Below are positions 54,820 through 64,000 of a DNA stretch of 64,000 bases, in pieces (position 1 is the stretch's first letter; every line of letters begins with the position of its first letter). A program made the translations under genes and the position numbers. The notes beneath the pieces are model-generated. The model had not been told where the DNA came from. It did no database searches and saw only the letters and a program-made list of their open reading frames with translations. Source of the DNA: CALGLS01 sp965222105 (lineage in GTDB: Bacteria; Bacteroidota; Bacteroidia; Chitinophagales; Saprospiraceae); contig CBDCTQ010000065.1 in assembly GCA_965222105.1 (NCBI GenBank), positions 1 through 64,000 on the forward strand. Reading direction: 5' to 3'.

Positions 54820-57750
54820 ATGGCCCTACTACTGGTGCTTTTTTGTTTTGGCTGTAGCCAAAATGCCTCTACCAACCAACCCGGCCACCAGCCCCTCACC
54901 CACTACGTCAATCCCTTCATCGGCACCGGCGGACACGGCCACACCTTCCCCGGCGCCACCATGCCCTTCGGAATGGTTCAGCTAAGCCCCGACACCCGCC
55001 TCACCGGATGGGACGGCTGCAGCGGCTACCACTATTCCGACAGCATCGTATACGGTTTCAGCCATACCCACCTGAGCGGCACCGGCGTATCCGACTATGG
55101 AGATGTGTTGTTGATGCCGGTATTGACAGACGACCTCCACTACAACAACGGCGCCGACACCCCACCGGGATACCGATCCCCTTTTTCAAAAGAAAAGGAA
55201 TCCGCCCAACCTGGTTATTACCAAACCCACCTCGACCGGTACGACATCGGCGTGGAACTCACCGTGACACCCCGGGCCGGCATTCACCGATACCATTTTC
55301 CCAGCGAGGAGGGTGTCGTATTGGTCGACCTGCGCCACCGCGACAAAACGATCAGCTCTGAGCTAAAACAAATAAACGAACTGGAAGTAGCTGGTCACCG
55401 CATATCAACCGAATGGGCTAAAGAACAACATATTTACTTTGTCATTCAATTTTCCCGCCCCATCGATAAAATCACCGGCCAAAATCAGGAAACCGCCCCG
55501 GTACAGGCCCTCCACTTCAAATTACCCGACGAAAACACCTTGTTGGCAAAGGTGGGCATTTCGGCCGTCAGCATCGAAGGCGCCCGCAAAAACCTTACCA
55601 CCGAAATGCCCCATTTCGACTTTGAGGCTTATCGCCAAAACGCCCGGGAAGCCTGGGAACAACAGCTCCAAAAAATAGAAGTAAAGGGCGGCACCGCCAA
55701 CCAAAAAACGATTTTCTACACCGCCCTCTACCACACCATGATCGCCCCCAACCTCTACCAGGATGTGGATGGCCAATACAGAGGAATGGACCTCAACGTC
55801 CATCCCAACACTTCCCAACAACATACCCACTACACCGTCTTCTCCCTCTGGGATACTTACCGGGGCGCCCACCCCCTGTACACCCTCATCGAGCGAGAAC
55901 GAACCAATGATTTCATCCGCACCTTTCTCGACAATTACGACAAGGGCGGCATCCTCCCCATCTGGGAACTGAGCGCCAACTACACCGGCTGCATGATCGG
56001 GTACCACGCCATCCCCGTCATCGCCGACGCCTACCAAAAAGGCATTAGAGACTACGATGCCCAAAAAGCCCTCCAGGCCATGCAGCATAGTGCCATGCAG
56101 GACCACCTCGGGCTGGAAGCCTACAAACAAAAAGGCTACATTCCGGCGGAAATGGAATCGGAATCGGTATCCAAAACCCTCGAATACGCCTACGACGACT
56201 GGTGCATCGCCCAAATGGCCAGGTCGATGGGAGCCCAGGACGTGTACCAGCAATACATCCGACGCGCACAGTACTACAAAAACGTCTTCGACCCCGCCAC
56301 CGGATTTATGCGACCCAAAAACAACGAAACCTGGATCGAACCATTTGACCCCGCCGAAGTCAACTTCCACTTCACGGAAGCAAATTGTTGGCAGTACAGC
56401 TTCTACGTACCCCAGGATGTGGAAGGCCTGATCCGGTTGCTCGGCGGCAAAAAGGCTTTGGAGCAAAAACTGGACAGCTTATTTAGCGCCAGCCCTCAAA
56501 CCACCGGCCGCAACCAGGCCGACATCACCGGCCTGATCGGACAATATGCACACGGCAACGAACCCAGCCACCACATGGCCTACCTCTACAACTACGTCGG
56601 CACCCCCTGGAAAACCCAGCAACGGGTCCGGCAAATCATGAACAACCTGTACCACAACCAACCCGACGGCCTCTCCGGCAATGAAGACTGCGGACAGATG
56701 TCGGCCTGGTATGTGCTGAGTGCGCTGGGCTTTTACCCCGTCACTCCTGCCAGCAACATCTACGCCATCGGATCACCGGTATTTGAGGAGGCAACCATCC
56801 ACCAGGAAAATGGTAAAGATATTGTTATAAAAGCGAACAACAATGACCCCGACAACGACTACATCCAGTCGATGACCCTCAACGGAGAAGCCTACAGCAA
56901 GTGCTATATCGACCACAACGACTTGTCGGAGGGCGCCATTCTCCAATTCGAGATGAACGCCAATCCGAACAAAGACTGGGCCACCGCTCATTCGCCTCCC
57001 AGCCGGATCGACGAATCCCTGATAATGCCCTCGCCTTTTGTAGGTGCGGGCGACAGAGTGTTCAAACAACAAACCCACGTTTCGCTGGGCAGCATCGAAA
57101 AAGGTGCAAAAATATACTATACCACCGATGGCCGTTCGCCCCTATCGTCGCCCGACCGCGCTCTTTACGAACAACCCGTTGCCGTCGACCAAACCACCGT
57201 TTTTTCCTTTTTTGCAACAAAAGACGGGTTGCCCGATTCCAGAGTAGTCGAGGCAACATTTATAAAAATTCCCGCCAACCGCAAAGTGCAATTACTTGCC
57301 GAATACGCTCCCCAGTACGCGGCAAGCGGCAACGACGCTTTGATCGACCTGTTGCGAGGAGGGGCCGATTTCCGCACCGGTACCTGGCAGGGCTATCAAG
57401 GTACTGACCTGGAAGCAGTTGTCGACCTCGGCAAGCGCCAGCGGGTGCGCAAAATCGGCCTGGGTTGCCTCCAGGATCAGAACTCGTGGATATTCATGCC
57501 TTCGGCGGTTTACTTTGAAGGATCGACCGACGGACAGCGCTTTCACCCACTCGGCAGTTCTACTAATACCATTGATCCCCGAAAAGACGGAGCGATCATT
57601 CGCGAATTTGAAATTGAGACCAATACCGAGTTGCAATTCATCCGGGTCAAAGCCCTAAATGCGGGTCCGGTACCCTCCTGGCATAAAGGAGCCGGTGGCG
57701 ACTCCTGGATATTTGCCGACGAAATTTTGGTAACCACGCAGAAGGAATGA
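54820..57750 (+). CDS. GH92-family alpha-mannosidase, lipoprotein
   Basis: The frame is open from 54712, but the ATG at 54820 gives a lipoprotein signal (MALLLVLFCFGCSQ, Cys12), so I use it (976 aa). The family start is YVNPFIGTGGHGHTFPGATMPFGMVQLSPDTR, followed by GCSGYHYSDSIVYGFSHTHLSGTGVSDYGD. The (alpha/alpha)6 catalytic part (about 250-730) carries FSLWDTYRGAHPL and GNEDCGQMSAWYVLSALGFYPV. GH92 enzymes are Ca-dependent exo-alpha-mannosidases acting on N-glycans. The C-terminus has a chitobiase-type module (KIYYTTDGRSPLSSP) and an F5/8 type C-like carbohydrate-binding domain. The following gene acts on the core of the same glycans, suggesting linked use. Confidence 0.95.
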   Translation: MALLLVLFCFGCSQNASTNQPGHQPLTHYVNPFIGTGGHGHTFPGATMPFGMVQLSPDTRLTGWDGCSGYHYSDSIVYGFSHTHLSGTGVSDYGDVLLMPVLTDDLHYNNGADTPPGYRSPFSKEKESAQPGYYQTHLDRYDIGVELTVTPRAGIHRYHFPSEEGVVLVDLRHRDKTISSELKQINELEVAGHRISTEWAKEQHIYFVIQFSRPIDKITGQNQETAPVQALHFKLPDENTLLAKVGISAVSIEGARKNLTTEMPHFDFEAYRQNAREAWEQQLQKIEVKGGTANQKTIFYTALYHTMIAPNLYQDVDGQYRGMDLNVHPNTSQQHTHYTVFSLWDTYRGAHPLYTLIERERTNDFIRTFLDNYDKGGILPIWELSANYTGCMIGYHAIPVIADAYQKGIRDYDAQKALQAMQHSAMQDHLGLEAYKQKGYIPAEMESESVSKTLEYAYDDWCIAQMARSMGAQDVYQQYIRRAQYYKNVFDPATGFMRPKNNETWIEPFDPAEVNFHFTEANCWQYSFYVPQDVEGLIRLLGGKKALEQKLDSLFSASPQTTGRNQADITGLIGQYAHGNEPSHHMAYLYNYVGTPWKTQQRVRQIMNNLYHNQPDGLSGNEDCGQMSAWYVLSALGFYPVTPASNIYAIGSPVFEEATIHQENGKDIVIKANNNDPDNDYIQSMTLNGEAYSKCYIDHNDLSEGAILQFEMNANPNKDWATAHSPPSRIDESLIMPSPFVGAGDRVFKQQTHVSLGSIEKGAKIYYTTDGRSPLSSPDRALYEQPVAVDQTTVFSFFATKDGLPDSRVVEATFIKIPANRKVQLLAEYAPQYAASGNDALIDLLRGGADFRTGTWQGYQGTDLEAVVDLGKRQRVRKIGLGCLQDQNSWIFMPSAVYFEGSTDGQRFHPLGSSTNTIDPRKDGAIIREFEIETNTELQFIRVKALNAGPVPSWHKGAGGDSWIFADEILVTTQKE

Positions 57751-57987
57751 GGGTGTTTTTTAAATTTTGAACAGACCGTGAAACTCCGTGTCTTTGTGTC
57801 TTCGTGGTGAGAAGTTCCGCCAGCCAACTCCATCTATGGTGGGGTATGTCGAGCACTCGATTTTTATGAGAAAGTCCTTCAGACAGCAACTAGAAATTCC
57901 AATTTTCCCGACCGGCGAAATATTTTTAAGGATTTGAGTAAATTATATTAGCTTTACGGTTTTAGCCGAAACTGTAAACACGTGTAA

Positions 57988-58956
57988 ATGTCATCGAGAA
58001 GAAAATTTTTAAATCGTGCATTGCTGGGATCGTTGGGCGTAACGGTTGGTGGGTGGCCGGGTTGTGCGGCGAAGCCCGTCGGCAAGTCGGGGGGCATCGT
58101 ACCACAAGTCATTGCCACCTGGAAGAATAGAGGGGCAGTACGTGCTGCCTGGAAAGTTATCGAGCAGGGAGGTACCGCCCTCGACGCCGTTGAGCAGGGG
58201 GCAAGGGTTCCGGAAGCAGACCCCCGCGATCGCTCCGTGGGTTATGGAGGGCGCCCCGACCGGGAAGGCAACGTCACCCTCGATGCCTGTATAATGGATC
58301 CTTCGGGCAATGCCGGATCGGTTTGTTATCTGAAGGAGATCAGGCATCCCGTATCGGTTGCCCGAAAAGTGATGGAAAAAACGCCCCATGTGATCCTATC
58401 GGGCGAAGGAGCCTTGCAGTTTGCCTTGTCGGAAGGTTTTCGCCGCGAAAACCTTTTGACGGAAGTCTCCAAAAAAGATTGGGAAAAGTGGTTGCAAAAA
58501 GAAAATTATAGCCCGGTAATAAACATTGAAAATCACGATACAATTGGTATCTTAGCGATCGACCAAAACGGCGATTTGTCCGGAGCATGTACAACGAGTG
58601 GAATGGCTTACAAAATGAACGGCCGCGTAGGGGATTCCCCCATCATAGGAGCCGGTTTATTTGTCGACAATGAAGTGGGGGCTGCAACTGCCACCGGAAT
58701 GGGGGAAGCAGTGCTCAAATCCCTGGGATCGTTTTTGGTCGTTGAACTGATGCGGCAAGGCAAAAGCCCCCGGGATGCCTGCCGGGAAGCAGTTATGCGC
58801 ATTGTCAGAAAACAAGCCCACCAAAAAATCCAGGTGGGGTATATTGCCCTTAATAAGTCAGGGCAGTATGGTGGTTTTGCCATCCAGCCTGGTTTTAGTT
58901 TTACCCATAAACTGACGAATTCCGAAAAAGTGATGGAAGTCGATTCTTATCTTTGA
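57988..58956 (+). CDS. N4-(beta-N-acetylglucosaminyl)-L-asparaginase-like Ntn hydrolase
   Basis: 322 aa. The N-terminus SSRRKFLNRALLGSLGVTVGG has a twin-arginine motif and a lipobox-like GWPGC, so Tat export is likely. The Ntn-hydrolase fold is marked by IATWKNRGAVRAAWKVIEQGGTALDAVEQG and by the autoprocessing site NHDT at residues 182-185; Thr185 becomes the N-terminal nucleophile after cleavage. GRVGDSPIIGAGLFVDNEVGAATATG is the family substrate loop. The enzyme frees GlcNAc from Asn in N-glycoprotein remnants. It is 237 bp downstream of the GH92 mannosidase on the same strand; the gap has a TCTTTGTGTCTTCGTGGTG repeat tract. A general isoaspartyl peptidase role is less likely. Confidence 0.9.
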   Translation: MSSRRKFLNRALLGSLGVTVGGWPGCAAKPVGKSGGIVPQVIATWKNRGAVRAAWKVIEQGGTALDAVEQGARVPEADPRDRSVGYGGRPDREGNVTLDACIMDPSGNAGSVCYLKEIRHPVSVARKVMEKTPHVILSGEGALQFALSEGFRRENLLTEVSKKDWEKWLQKENYSPVINIENHDTIGILAIDQNGDLSGACTTSGMAYKMNGRVGDSPIIGAGLFVDNEVGAATATGMGEAVLKSLGSFLVVELMRQGKSPRDACREAVMRIVRKQAHQKIQVGYIALNKSGQYGGFAIQPGFSFTHKLTNSEKVMEVDSYL

Positions 58957-59335
58957 TTACAGGAATCGGATCGGTTGCTACGGAAGGGAACATTGCTGCC
59001 AGATGCTTATTCGTGAGATGGGCATCCAGAGTAGTAGGCAAATTATTATATTTTAATGTAAAATTTATAATCAACTGAATATCAGCAAGTTATTTAAATT
59101 TTACAGATAAATACAAGCGATTTTTTGGCTTGAACAAAGAGGAAATTCACTATTAGTGGCACCGGATTTGCTATAATGGATGAATAATTCGTTTCCTTAA
59201 TATGAATGGAAATGCCCCCCAGCCGGTTTTACCGGTCAGGGGTTGCAACTCCAGTCAGTTAGAACAGTGCGGATGTGTAAAAAGTAATTTTAAACTTGTT
59301 CTTATATACAACCCACTTGCAAAAACCGAAGAGAT
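58957..59335. other. Intergenic region before the response regulator
   Basis: 379 bp, AT-rich in its first half. I see no gene, repeat or clear promoter box. Confidence 0.4.
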
Positions 59336-60010
59336 ATGCAGCACGTAAAGATTGTAATTGCGGACGACCACCAACTATTCATCGCGGGGTTGAAGTCATT
59401 GCTTCAATATGAGACAGACGACCTAAAATTTGAAGTAGTAGGGGTAGCCAACGACGGCGATGCAGCCATTGAATTGCTCCGGCGGTATCACCCCGATGTG
59501 CTGATTCTCGATTTGAACATGCCCGACCGCGACGGCCTCGACATCCTCGGCACCGTCAGAGAACAATTTCCCAAATTGCGCATCCTCACCCTGACCATGT
59601 ACGACGATACCAAAATCGTAAAATCCGCCTTCAAAGCAGGGGTCGACGGCTACGCCCTCAAAACCATCAACAAGGCAGACCTCATCGATGCCATCAAAGA
59701 AGTATTAACCGGAAAAAGGTATTTTGGAGAAGGAGTAAGACTCAACGACCCCCTGGAAATGATCTCCAAAAAAATGTTCAAAAAAGACGACCCCTACGAA
59801 GACCGCTTCATCAAAAAATACAACCTCACCAAAAGAGAACTAGAAATACTACGACTCATCACCCTGGCCCTGAGCAACAAACAAATCGCCAAAGAACTAT
59901 TCATCAGCGACCAAACCGTCAGCGTTCACCGCAAAAACATCATGCGCAAACTCGGCGTCAGCAACACCGCCGGCCTGATAAAAGTAGCCTACGACAACAG
60001 TTTGATTTAA
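59336..60010 (+). CDS. NarL/FixJ (LuxR-type) response regulator
   Basis: 224 aa. The receiver domain (about 4-125) has the acidic pair Asp10/Asp11 (IADDHQLF), phosphoacceptor Asp59 (LILDLNMPD), Thr in LTLTMYDD and Lys in YALKTINKADL. The C-terminal LuxR helix-turn-helix (about 155-220) reads LTKRELEILRLITLALSNKQIAKELFISDQTVSVHRKNIMRKLGV. It would bind DNA when phosphorylated. No histidine kinase is adjacent on either side, so it is an orphan. Targets are unknown. Confidence 0.93.
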   Translation: MQHVKIVIADDHQLFIAGLKSLLQYETDDLKFEVVGVANDGDAAIELLRRYHPDVLILDLNMPDRDGLDILGTVREQFPKLRILTLTMYDDTKIVKSAFKAGVDGYALKTINKADLIDAIKEVLTGKRYFGEGVRLNDPLEMISKKMFKKDDPYEDRFIKKYNLTKRELEILRLITLALSNKQIAKELFISDQTVSVHRKNIMRKLGVSNTAGLIKVAYDNSLI

Positions 60011-61160
60011 TTCTAATATATCTTTCTTATCATTTGTTCCGATTACCCCTTCTTACCGTCTTGTCAGTTCAGAGGTGATATTTTCGCCACAACTTACTCA
60101 CAATCAATTCCTTACAAAAACAAACTAATCAAAATTAATCATATTAATTAATTTTTGTTTTACAAAATACCATTTATTGGGTAGAAAAAGAATTGGGCAA
60201 TGCCCTATCTTTGTTCCACCAATTTATGGTAAAACAATTCAAAGGAATTTTACACAGTCAACCAGACAAAAACGTATCAAAAGCCTAAAAGACAAGCCGT
60301 TTTCAGCTTGACTTCGAATCCCATGAACTACAATAACCGGTTATCAAATTAGCTTTTATCTCTCTTTTCTTGTCCTGATTGCTTCACAAAAATAAAAGCT
60401 GTTCCCGATTAATTTATTGTGGTTTGTTATAGTCCGCCTGGCCAATGCCCTGCCTCCGTGGTTCGGCATGCACGAGCGGTCCTCGTTGCGACAAGTGATC
60501 TGCATACACTTTGTTGTGGAGCTGTAATTGATTACAAACTATATCTCATGAATAAAACATCTACCAACTCGATGTCCATTGGTATGGGCATATTCCACCC
60601 GCCTGTCCCCTGGCTAAAGCGGGTCTCCCCTTCCTTTTTTTTCATTCTTCAAACCTTACGCAACGGATGGCCACCCCTACTCCATCCGCTAACCATCTCA
60701 ATTGATATTAAACGAAATATAACAGAAGGGAAACACCATCGCATAACCAATTGTTAATCATGCTTAAAATTTTACTGTTATATTTTGCTTTGCTATTGTG
60801 GTTTGTTGTGCCCGAAAGGGCACAACACTCCGTTTTCCCAAAATTAGTTTATTAACAAAACCAGGTGGGGCACAAAAACCGATCCTGTTCAAAATCAAAT
60901 ATGGTATGATAACTGCATACAACCCCTCGAACAGCATTGGTGCCGGAATTCTCTTCCGGCAGCATTCCACCGCCTTAAACAGAAAAGAATTTTGACTCCA
61001 TCGGAACTCCAGCCAATCCCCCTCCCGGCTGGAAATAGCTTCCGCTGAAATTGTCATTTTTCTTTTTAATTTCAATTTTAATTTAGTTTAAAAAAAGGTG
61101 TTAATACTAAAAGAGTATTATTTTTATACTCCCTATTAACATCCCAAATTCCAAGGACAG
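60011..61160. other. 1.15-kb intergenic region without a supported gene
   Basis: Open frames at 60419-60757 and 60764-61075 lack recognisable domains and normal codon use. The region has one strong hairpin (60804-60827) and an AT-rich hairpin at 61102-61120 (TAATACT/AGTATTA) followed by T5, 40 bases before the next start. It may hold an unrecognised RNA or remnant. Confidence 0.45.
60804..60827. other. Strong hairpin with GAAA tetraloop
   Basis: TGTTGTGCCC and GGGCACAACA form a 10-bp perfect stem around GAAA. There is no T-run after it on the plus strand, so it is not a standard terminator. Confidence 0.5.
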
Positions 61161-64000
61161 ATGCATAGAATATTTACTTCGCTGGTAGCGATTTGCTGCC
61201 TGGCTTTCAGCAATTTCTCAACAGCACAGGTCACCTTCTCCATCGTACCCACCGAAAATCAGGACGACGTAGTGGTCGGCGATACCGTTACCGTAAACCT
61301 CGACATCGCCAACTTCGTCGACATGGATGGCTTCCAATTCTCTATCAATTGGAATGCAACCAATCTGGAGTTTGTAAACACCCATAATTACAACCTCAAT
61401 GGCATCAATGCCGGTAGTTTCAACAATCCCTTCCCCAATGCATTGATTGTTTCCTGGGTTTCTCCTACAGGATCGCCATTCAATTCTCCGGATACCACTG
61501 CCTTTTCTATGGACTTTAAAATCCTCAGCTCCGCAGGAATCACTGCTCCCATTTCAATTACCGGCAACCCCCTTACGATTGAAATTTATCAGAACGACGA
61601 GGAAATTACATCTTCCACCGTTTTCAACAACGGCACCGCAACCATTCCTCCCACCGGTGGCTCTACCTGCAACTTTGGCGGTGGCTTCGGCCAGGTCATG
61701 ACAGATGCTTCCGGCGAAACCGGCGAAGAGGTCTGCCTAACCGTCTCGGCCTGCGGTTTCAACGACATCATCAGCGTACAATATTCGATCAACTTCGATC
61801 CCTCCCTTTTGCAGTTTTCCGGTACCCAAAATTACAACCTGCCCGGACTAGGGCCAGGACTCTTCAACGGCAATAATTCCGCCGGATGGGTGGCCTTCTC
61901 CTGGGGCGATTCCCTGGGCGTTGGCGTAACCGTACCCGACGGCGACCCGCTTTACGACATCTGTTTCAACATCGTAGGGGCCGGCGGCAATGTAGCCGAC
62001 GTCACCTTTACCGATAATCCAACTGTTATAGAAGTTGTCGACGCCAACTCCAATGGCATGCACATCGGCTTCGACAGCGACCCCGGACAGGTGACCATCA
62101 CTGGCAGCAGCGGCAGTGCGGTAACCGTCGTCGCCTCCTCCGAAGCTGCTCCTGCAGGAGACGTCGTTTGCGTACAAATTACGGGATTCAACTTCGACTC
62201 CATCGTCGGTATGCAATACTCCATGCACTGGGATACGGCAGTCATCCAATATGCCTCCATTGGCAATTTTGCACCTTTTCTCACTACAAATAACTTCAAT
62301 GACGATCCTTCATTTACAGATGGGGGTACCCTCACTTTTCAATACGATGGGCCACCTGGTGGAAACTCCGTCAACAATGGCGATACCCTCTACCAGGTTT
62401 GTTTTGATGTAGTGGGAGAAGTAGGCGAAGTTTCGCCATTCACCTTTGATGGAATTCCCACAACTATGGAGGTTACCCAAGTAGTTGACGGTAGTGAAAT
62501 AGTCGTACCACTATTCACACAAAGTGGTGATGTCACCGTACTCGGAGAAGGACTACTGACCATCACCGCTTCTATGGAAGAGGTATGCCCCGGTGATACG
62601 GTTTATGTGGATTTTCGGGCTGTTAATTTTAATGAAGTGGAAGGCATGCAATACGATATGAGGGTGGATACTGACTTGTTAGAATACATCGATGTTATCA
62701 ACAAAGCACCCGATTTAATAGCCATGCAAGTCAATCAAGTTCCCGATGGAGACATTAGACTTTTATGGAGTGATTCACAGGGTGGTTCTGTTAGTTTGCC
62801 AGGCGATACGCTATTGTACAGTCTTTGCTTCGTGGCAATTGGAGCCGACGGAACCAGTTCGGATGTTACCTGGGATTACGATTTCATAATTGAAATAGTA
62901 GGCCCAGATGGAGCCATTCCTCACCAATTAGTAGACGGCTCCGTAACCATCACCGACAATGCCTGCGACGGCATCACCGTTTCAGGCACGACTACAGACG
63001 TCGCTTGTTTCGGTGAAAACACCGGCGCCATTGATATCACTGTTAGCGGCGCCACCCCGCCAATCACCTATGCCTGGGAAGCAACCAATGGCGGCTCTGG
63101 CCTCGACCCGGATGCCGAAGACCAATCGGGCCTCACAGCAGGCACCTACTCGGTAACCGTCACCGACAACCAGTCACTAACAGCTACCGAATCCTTCACG
63201 ATCACAGAACCCGGCTCCGCCCTATCGGCCAGTATTGCTCCTACCGCAGCTACCTGCAACGGCGGCAGCGATGGCTCTGCAACGGCCAATCCCACCGGCG
63301 GCACCGCAGGCTACTCTTATCTTTGGAGCGTAGGTGGGTTGACTACCCAAACGATCACCGGATTATCGGCGGGCCAGGTTTGCGTAACCGTCACCGACAA
63401 CAACGGCTGTACCACCAGCGCCTGTGAAAACATCGGACAAGGCCCCGCCATCAATGTGAGTTTCAACACCGTCAATTCAGAGTGCAATTCCAATACCGGT
63501 TCGCTTACCGCAAATCCAAGTGGTGGTGCCGGACCGACCTGGTCGTACGAATGGACGGGCGGCCAAACTTCTCAAACCATCAGTGGCTTGGCACCGGGCA
63601 GTTATTCGGTCACCGTTACCGATGGAAATAATTGTACAACCGTAGCTTCCGCAACCGTGGGCACCCTCGCCGGTCCCAACGTGCAGATAGCCATGACCCA
63701 GACGTCTTGCAACGATACCGAAGATGGCGAATTGACCGCCAACCCATCGGGAGGCGTACCAGGATATACCTATGAGTGGAGCGAAGGAGGCCAAACCACG
63801 GCAACCATTACCGGCCTTCCCCCCGGCAATTATACCGTAACCGTCACCGACGATGCAGGCTGCTCAACCGTTGAGCAAGGCACCGTAACCAGCCCGGATC
63901 CGGTAAGCCCCAACGCCTCTGTCGATTCCGATTACAATGGCGAAGACATCAGTTGCAACGGCGGCTCCGACGGAGAAGCCACCGCCGACCCCAGCGGCGG
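61161..64000 (+). CDS. Giant exported protein with cohesin-like domains and SprB repeats (open at right window edge)
   Basis: The ATG at 61161 starts a signal peptide (MHRIFTSLVAICCLAFSNFSTAQ), and the frame is open to the window end (at least 946 codons). Four cohesin-like beta-sandwich domains follow, each with a pattern such as VVVGDTVTVNLDIANFVDMDGFQFSINW or EEVCLTVSACGFNDIISVQYSINFDPS (about residues 24-160, 170-315, 320-465 and 470-600). After about residue 605 there are SprB-type repeats (VACFGENTGAIDITVSGATPPITYAWE, CNGGSDGSATANPTGGTAGYSYLWS, CNDTEDGELTANPSGGVPGYTYEWS). The C-terminal sorting domain should be outside the window. In Bacteroidota such cohesin-like domains are surface modules and need not bind dockerins. 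Surface or adhesive function is inferred. Confidence 0.88.
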   Translation, partial: MHRIFTSLVAICCLAFSNFSTAQVTFSIVPTENQDDVVVGDTVTVNLDIANFVDMDGFQFSINWNATNLEFVNTHNYNLNGINAGSFNNPFPNALIVSWVSPTGSPFNSPDTTAFSMDFKILSSAGITAPISITGNPLTIEIYQNDEEITSSTVFNNGTATIPPTGGSTCNFGGGFGQVMTDASGETGEEVCLTVSACGFNDIISVQYSINFDPSLLQFSGTQNYNLPGLGPGLFNGNNSAGWVAFSWGDSLGVGVTVPDGDPLYDICFNIVGAGGNVADVTFTDNPTVIEVVDANSNGMHIGFDSDPGQVTITGSSGSAVTVVASSEAAPAGDVVCVQITGFNFDSIVGMQYSMHWDTAVIQYASIGNFAPFLTTNNFNDDPSFTDGGTLTFQYDGPPGGNSVNNGDTLYQVCFDVVGEVGEVSPFTFDGIPTTMEVTQVVDGSEIVVPLFTQSGDVTVLGEGLLTITASMEEVCPGDTVYVDFRAVNFNEVEGMQYDMRVDTDLLEYIDVINKAPDLIAMQVNQVPDGDIRLLWSDSQGGSVSLPGDTLLYSLCFVAIGADGTSSDVTWDYDFIIEIVGPDGAIPHQLVDGSVTITDNACDGITVSGTTTDVACFGENTGAIDITVSGATPPITYAWEATNGGSGLDPDAEDQSGLTAGTYSVTVTDNQSLTATESFTITEPGSALSASIAPTAATCNGGSDGSATANPTGGTAGYSYLWSVGGLTTQTITGLSAGQVCVTVTDNNGCTTSACENIGQGPAINVSFNTVNSECNSNTGSLTANPSGGAGPTWSYEWTGGQTSQTISGLAPGSYSVTVTDGNNCTTVASATVGTLAGPNVQIAMTQTSCNDTEDGELTANPSGGVPGYTYEWSEGGQTTATITGLPPGNYTVTVTDDAGCSTVEQGTVTSPDPVSPNASVDSDYNGEDISCNGGSDGEATADPSG

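Noticed and set aside
55522..56466. Minus-strand frame of 314 codons inside the GH92 gene
   Set aside because: The GH92 frame has unmistakable family motifs along its full length; this is its shadow.
60419..61075. Two short frames between the response regulator and the right-edge giant gene
   Set aside because: They are on opposite strands, with no domain, no signal and codon use unlike the neighbours.

Overview
The window looks like a chromosome segment from a gliding, predatory-type Bacteroidota, most likely near Saprospiria/Lewinellaceae (inference). The evidence is very long secreted proteins with SprB-type and 41-residue repeats, type A and type B type IX secretion (T9SS) C-terminal signals, choice-of-anchor-L and CotH modules, -33/-7 promoters of the TTG...TAnnTTTG type, and a FISUMP lipoprotein. 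Most of the window has moderately GC-rich codon use. The segment from about 32.9 to 52.3 kb is clearly AT-rich and mobile in character.

Layout. (1) 1-20.6 kb, minus strand: three giant exported proteins. The first is open at the left edge and carries about 32 copies of a 123-bp repeat. The second is a CotH-kinase/lamin-tail protein. The third is a roughly 3,450-residue choice-of-anchor-L protein with about 29 modules, split in this sequence by a one-base frameshift near 14,752. (2) 21.2-32.6 kb, core-like genes: a lipoprotein, an ECF sigma factor with an overlapping membrane/beta-barrel partner, a DUF1624-type membrane protein, a MATE transporter, an M48 protease, DUF4293, an M1 peptidase and tRNA-Arg(CCT) with a strong terminator. 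(3) 32.9-36 kb, an AT-rich AraC/lipoprotein cluster. (4) 36-52.4 kb, a mosaic accessory region: a MITE-like element, an intact IS4-family element with a 9-bp target duplication, decayed Fic and methyltransferase genes, a VapBC-type toxin-antitoxin pair, a restriction-modification pair, a LamG lipoprotein, two near-identical 2,373-bp tyrosine-recombinase + IS91-type (HUH) units, and group II intron RNA sequences. (5) 52.7-61 kb, core-like again: SSB, a lipid A-type acyltransferase, a GH92 alpha-mannosidase, an aspartylglucosaminidase-like enzyme and a LuxR-type response regulator. (6) From 61.16 kb to the right edge, another giant exported protein with cohesin-like modules and SprB repeats.

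The most unusual part is 38.6-52.4 kb. Each cargo there begins with a short box at its left end and ends with the reverse complement of that box, followed by a stem-loop. This is the geometry of integron gene cassettes and their attC sites. No integron integrase is visible. Instead, a tyrosine recombinase plus a single-strand (HUH) transposase occurs twice, as a cassette itself. A roughly 1-kb group II intron sits inside one of the attC-like sites. The matching site 7.5 kb away is intron-free, which fixes both intron ends. The cassette interpretation is an inference from sequence symmetry and needs folding and database tests.

The genes at 54.8-59 kb fit together as an N-glycoprotein degradation pair: a mannosidase and an enzyme that cleaves GlcNAc-Asn.
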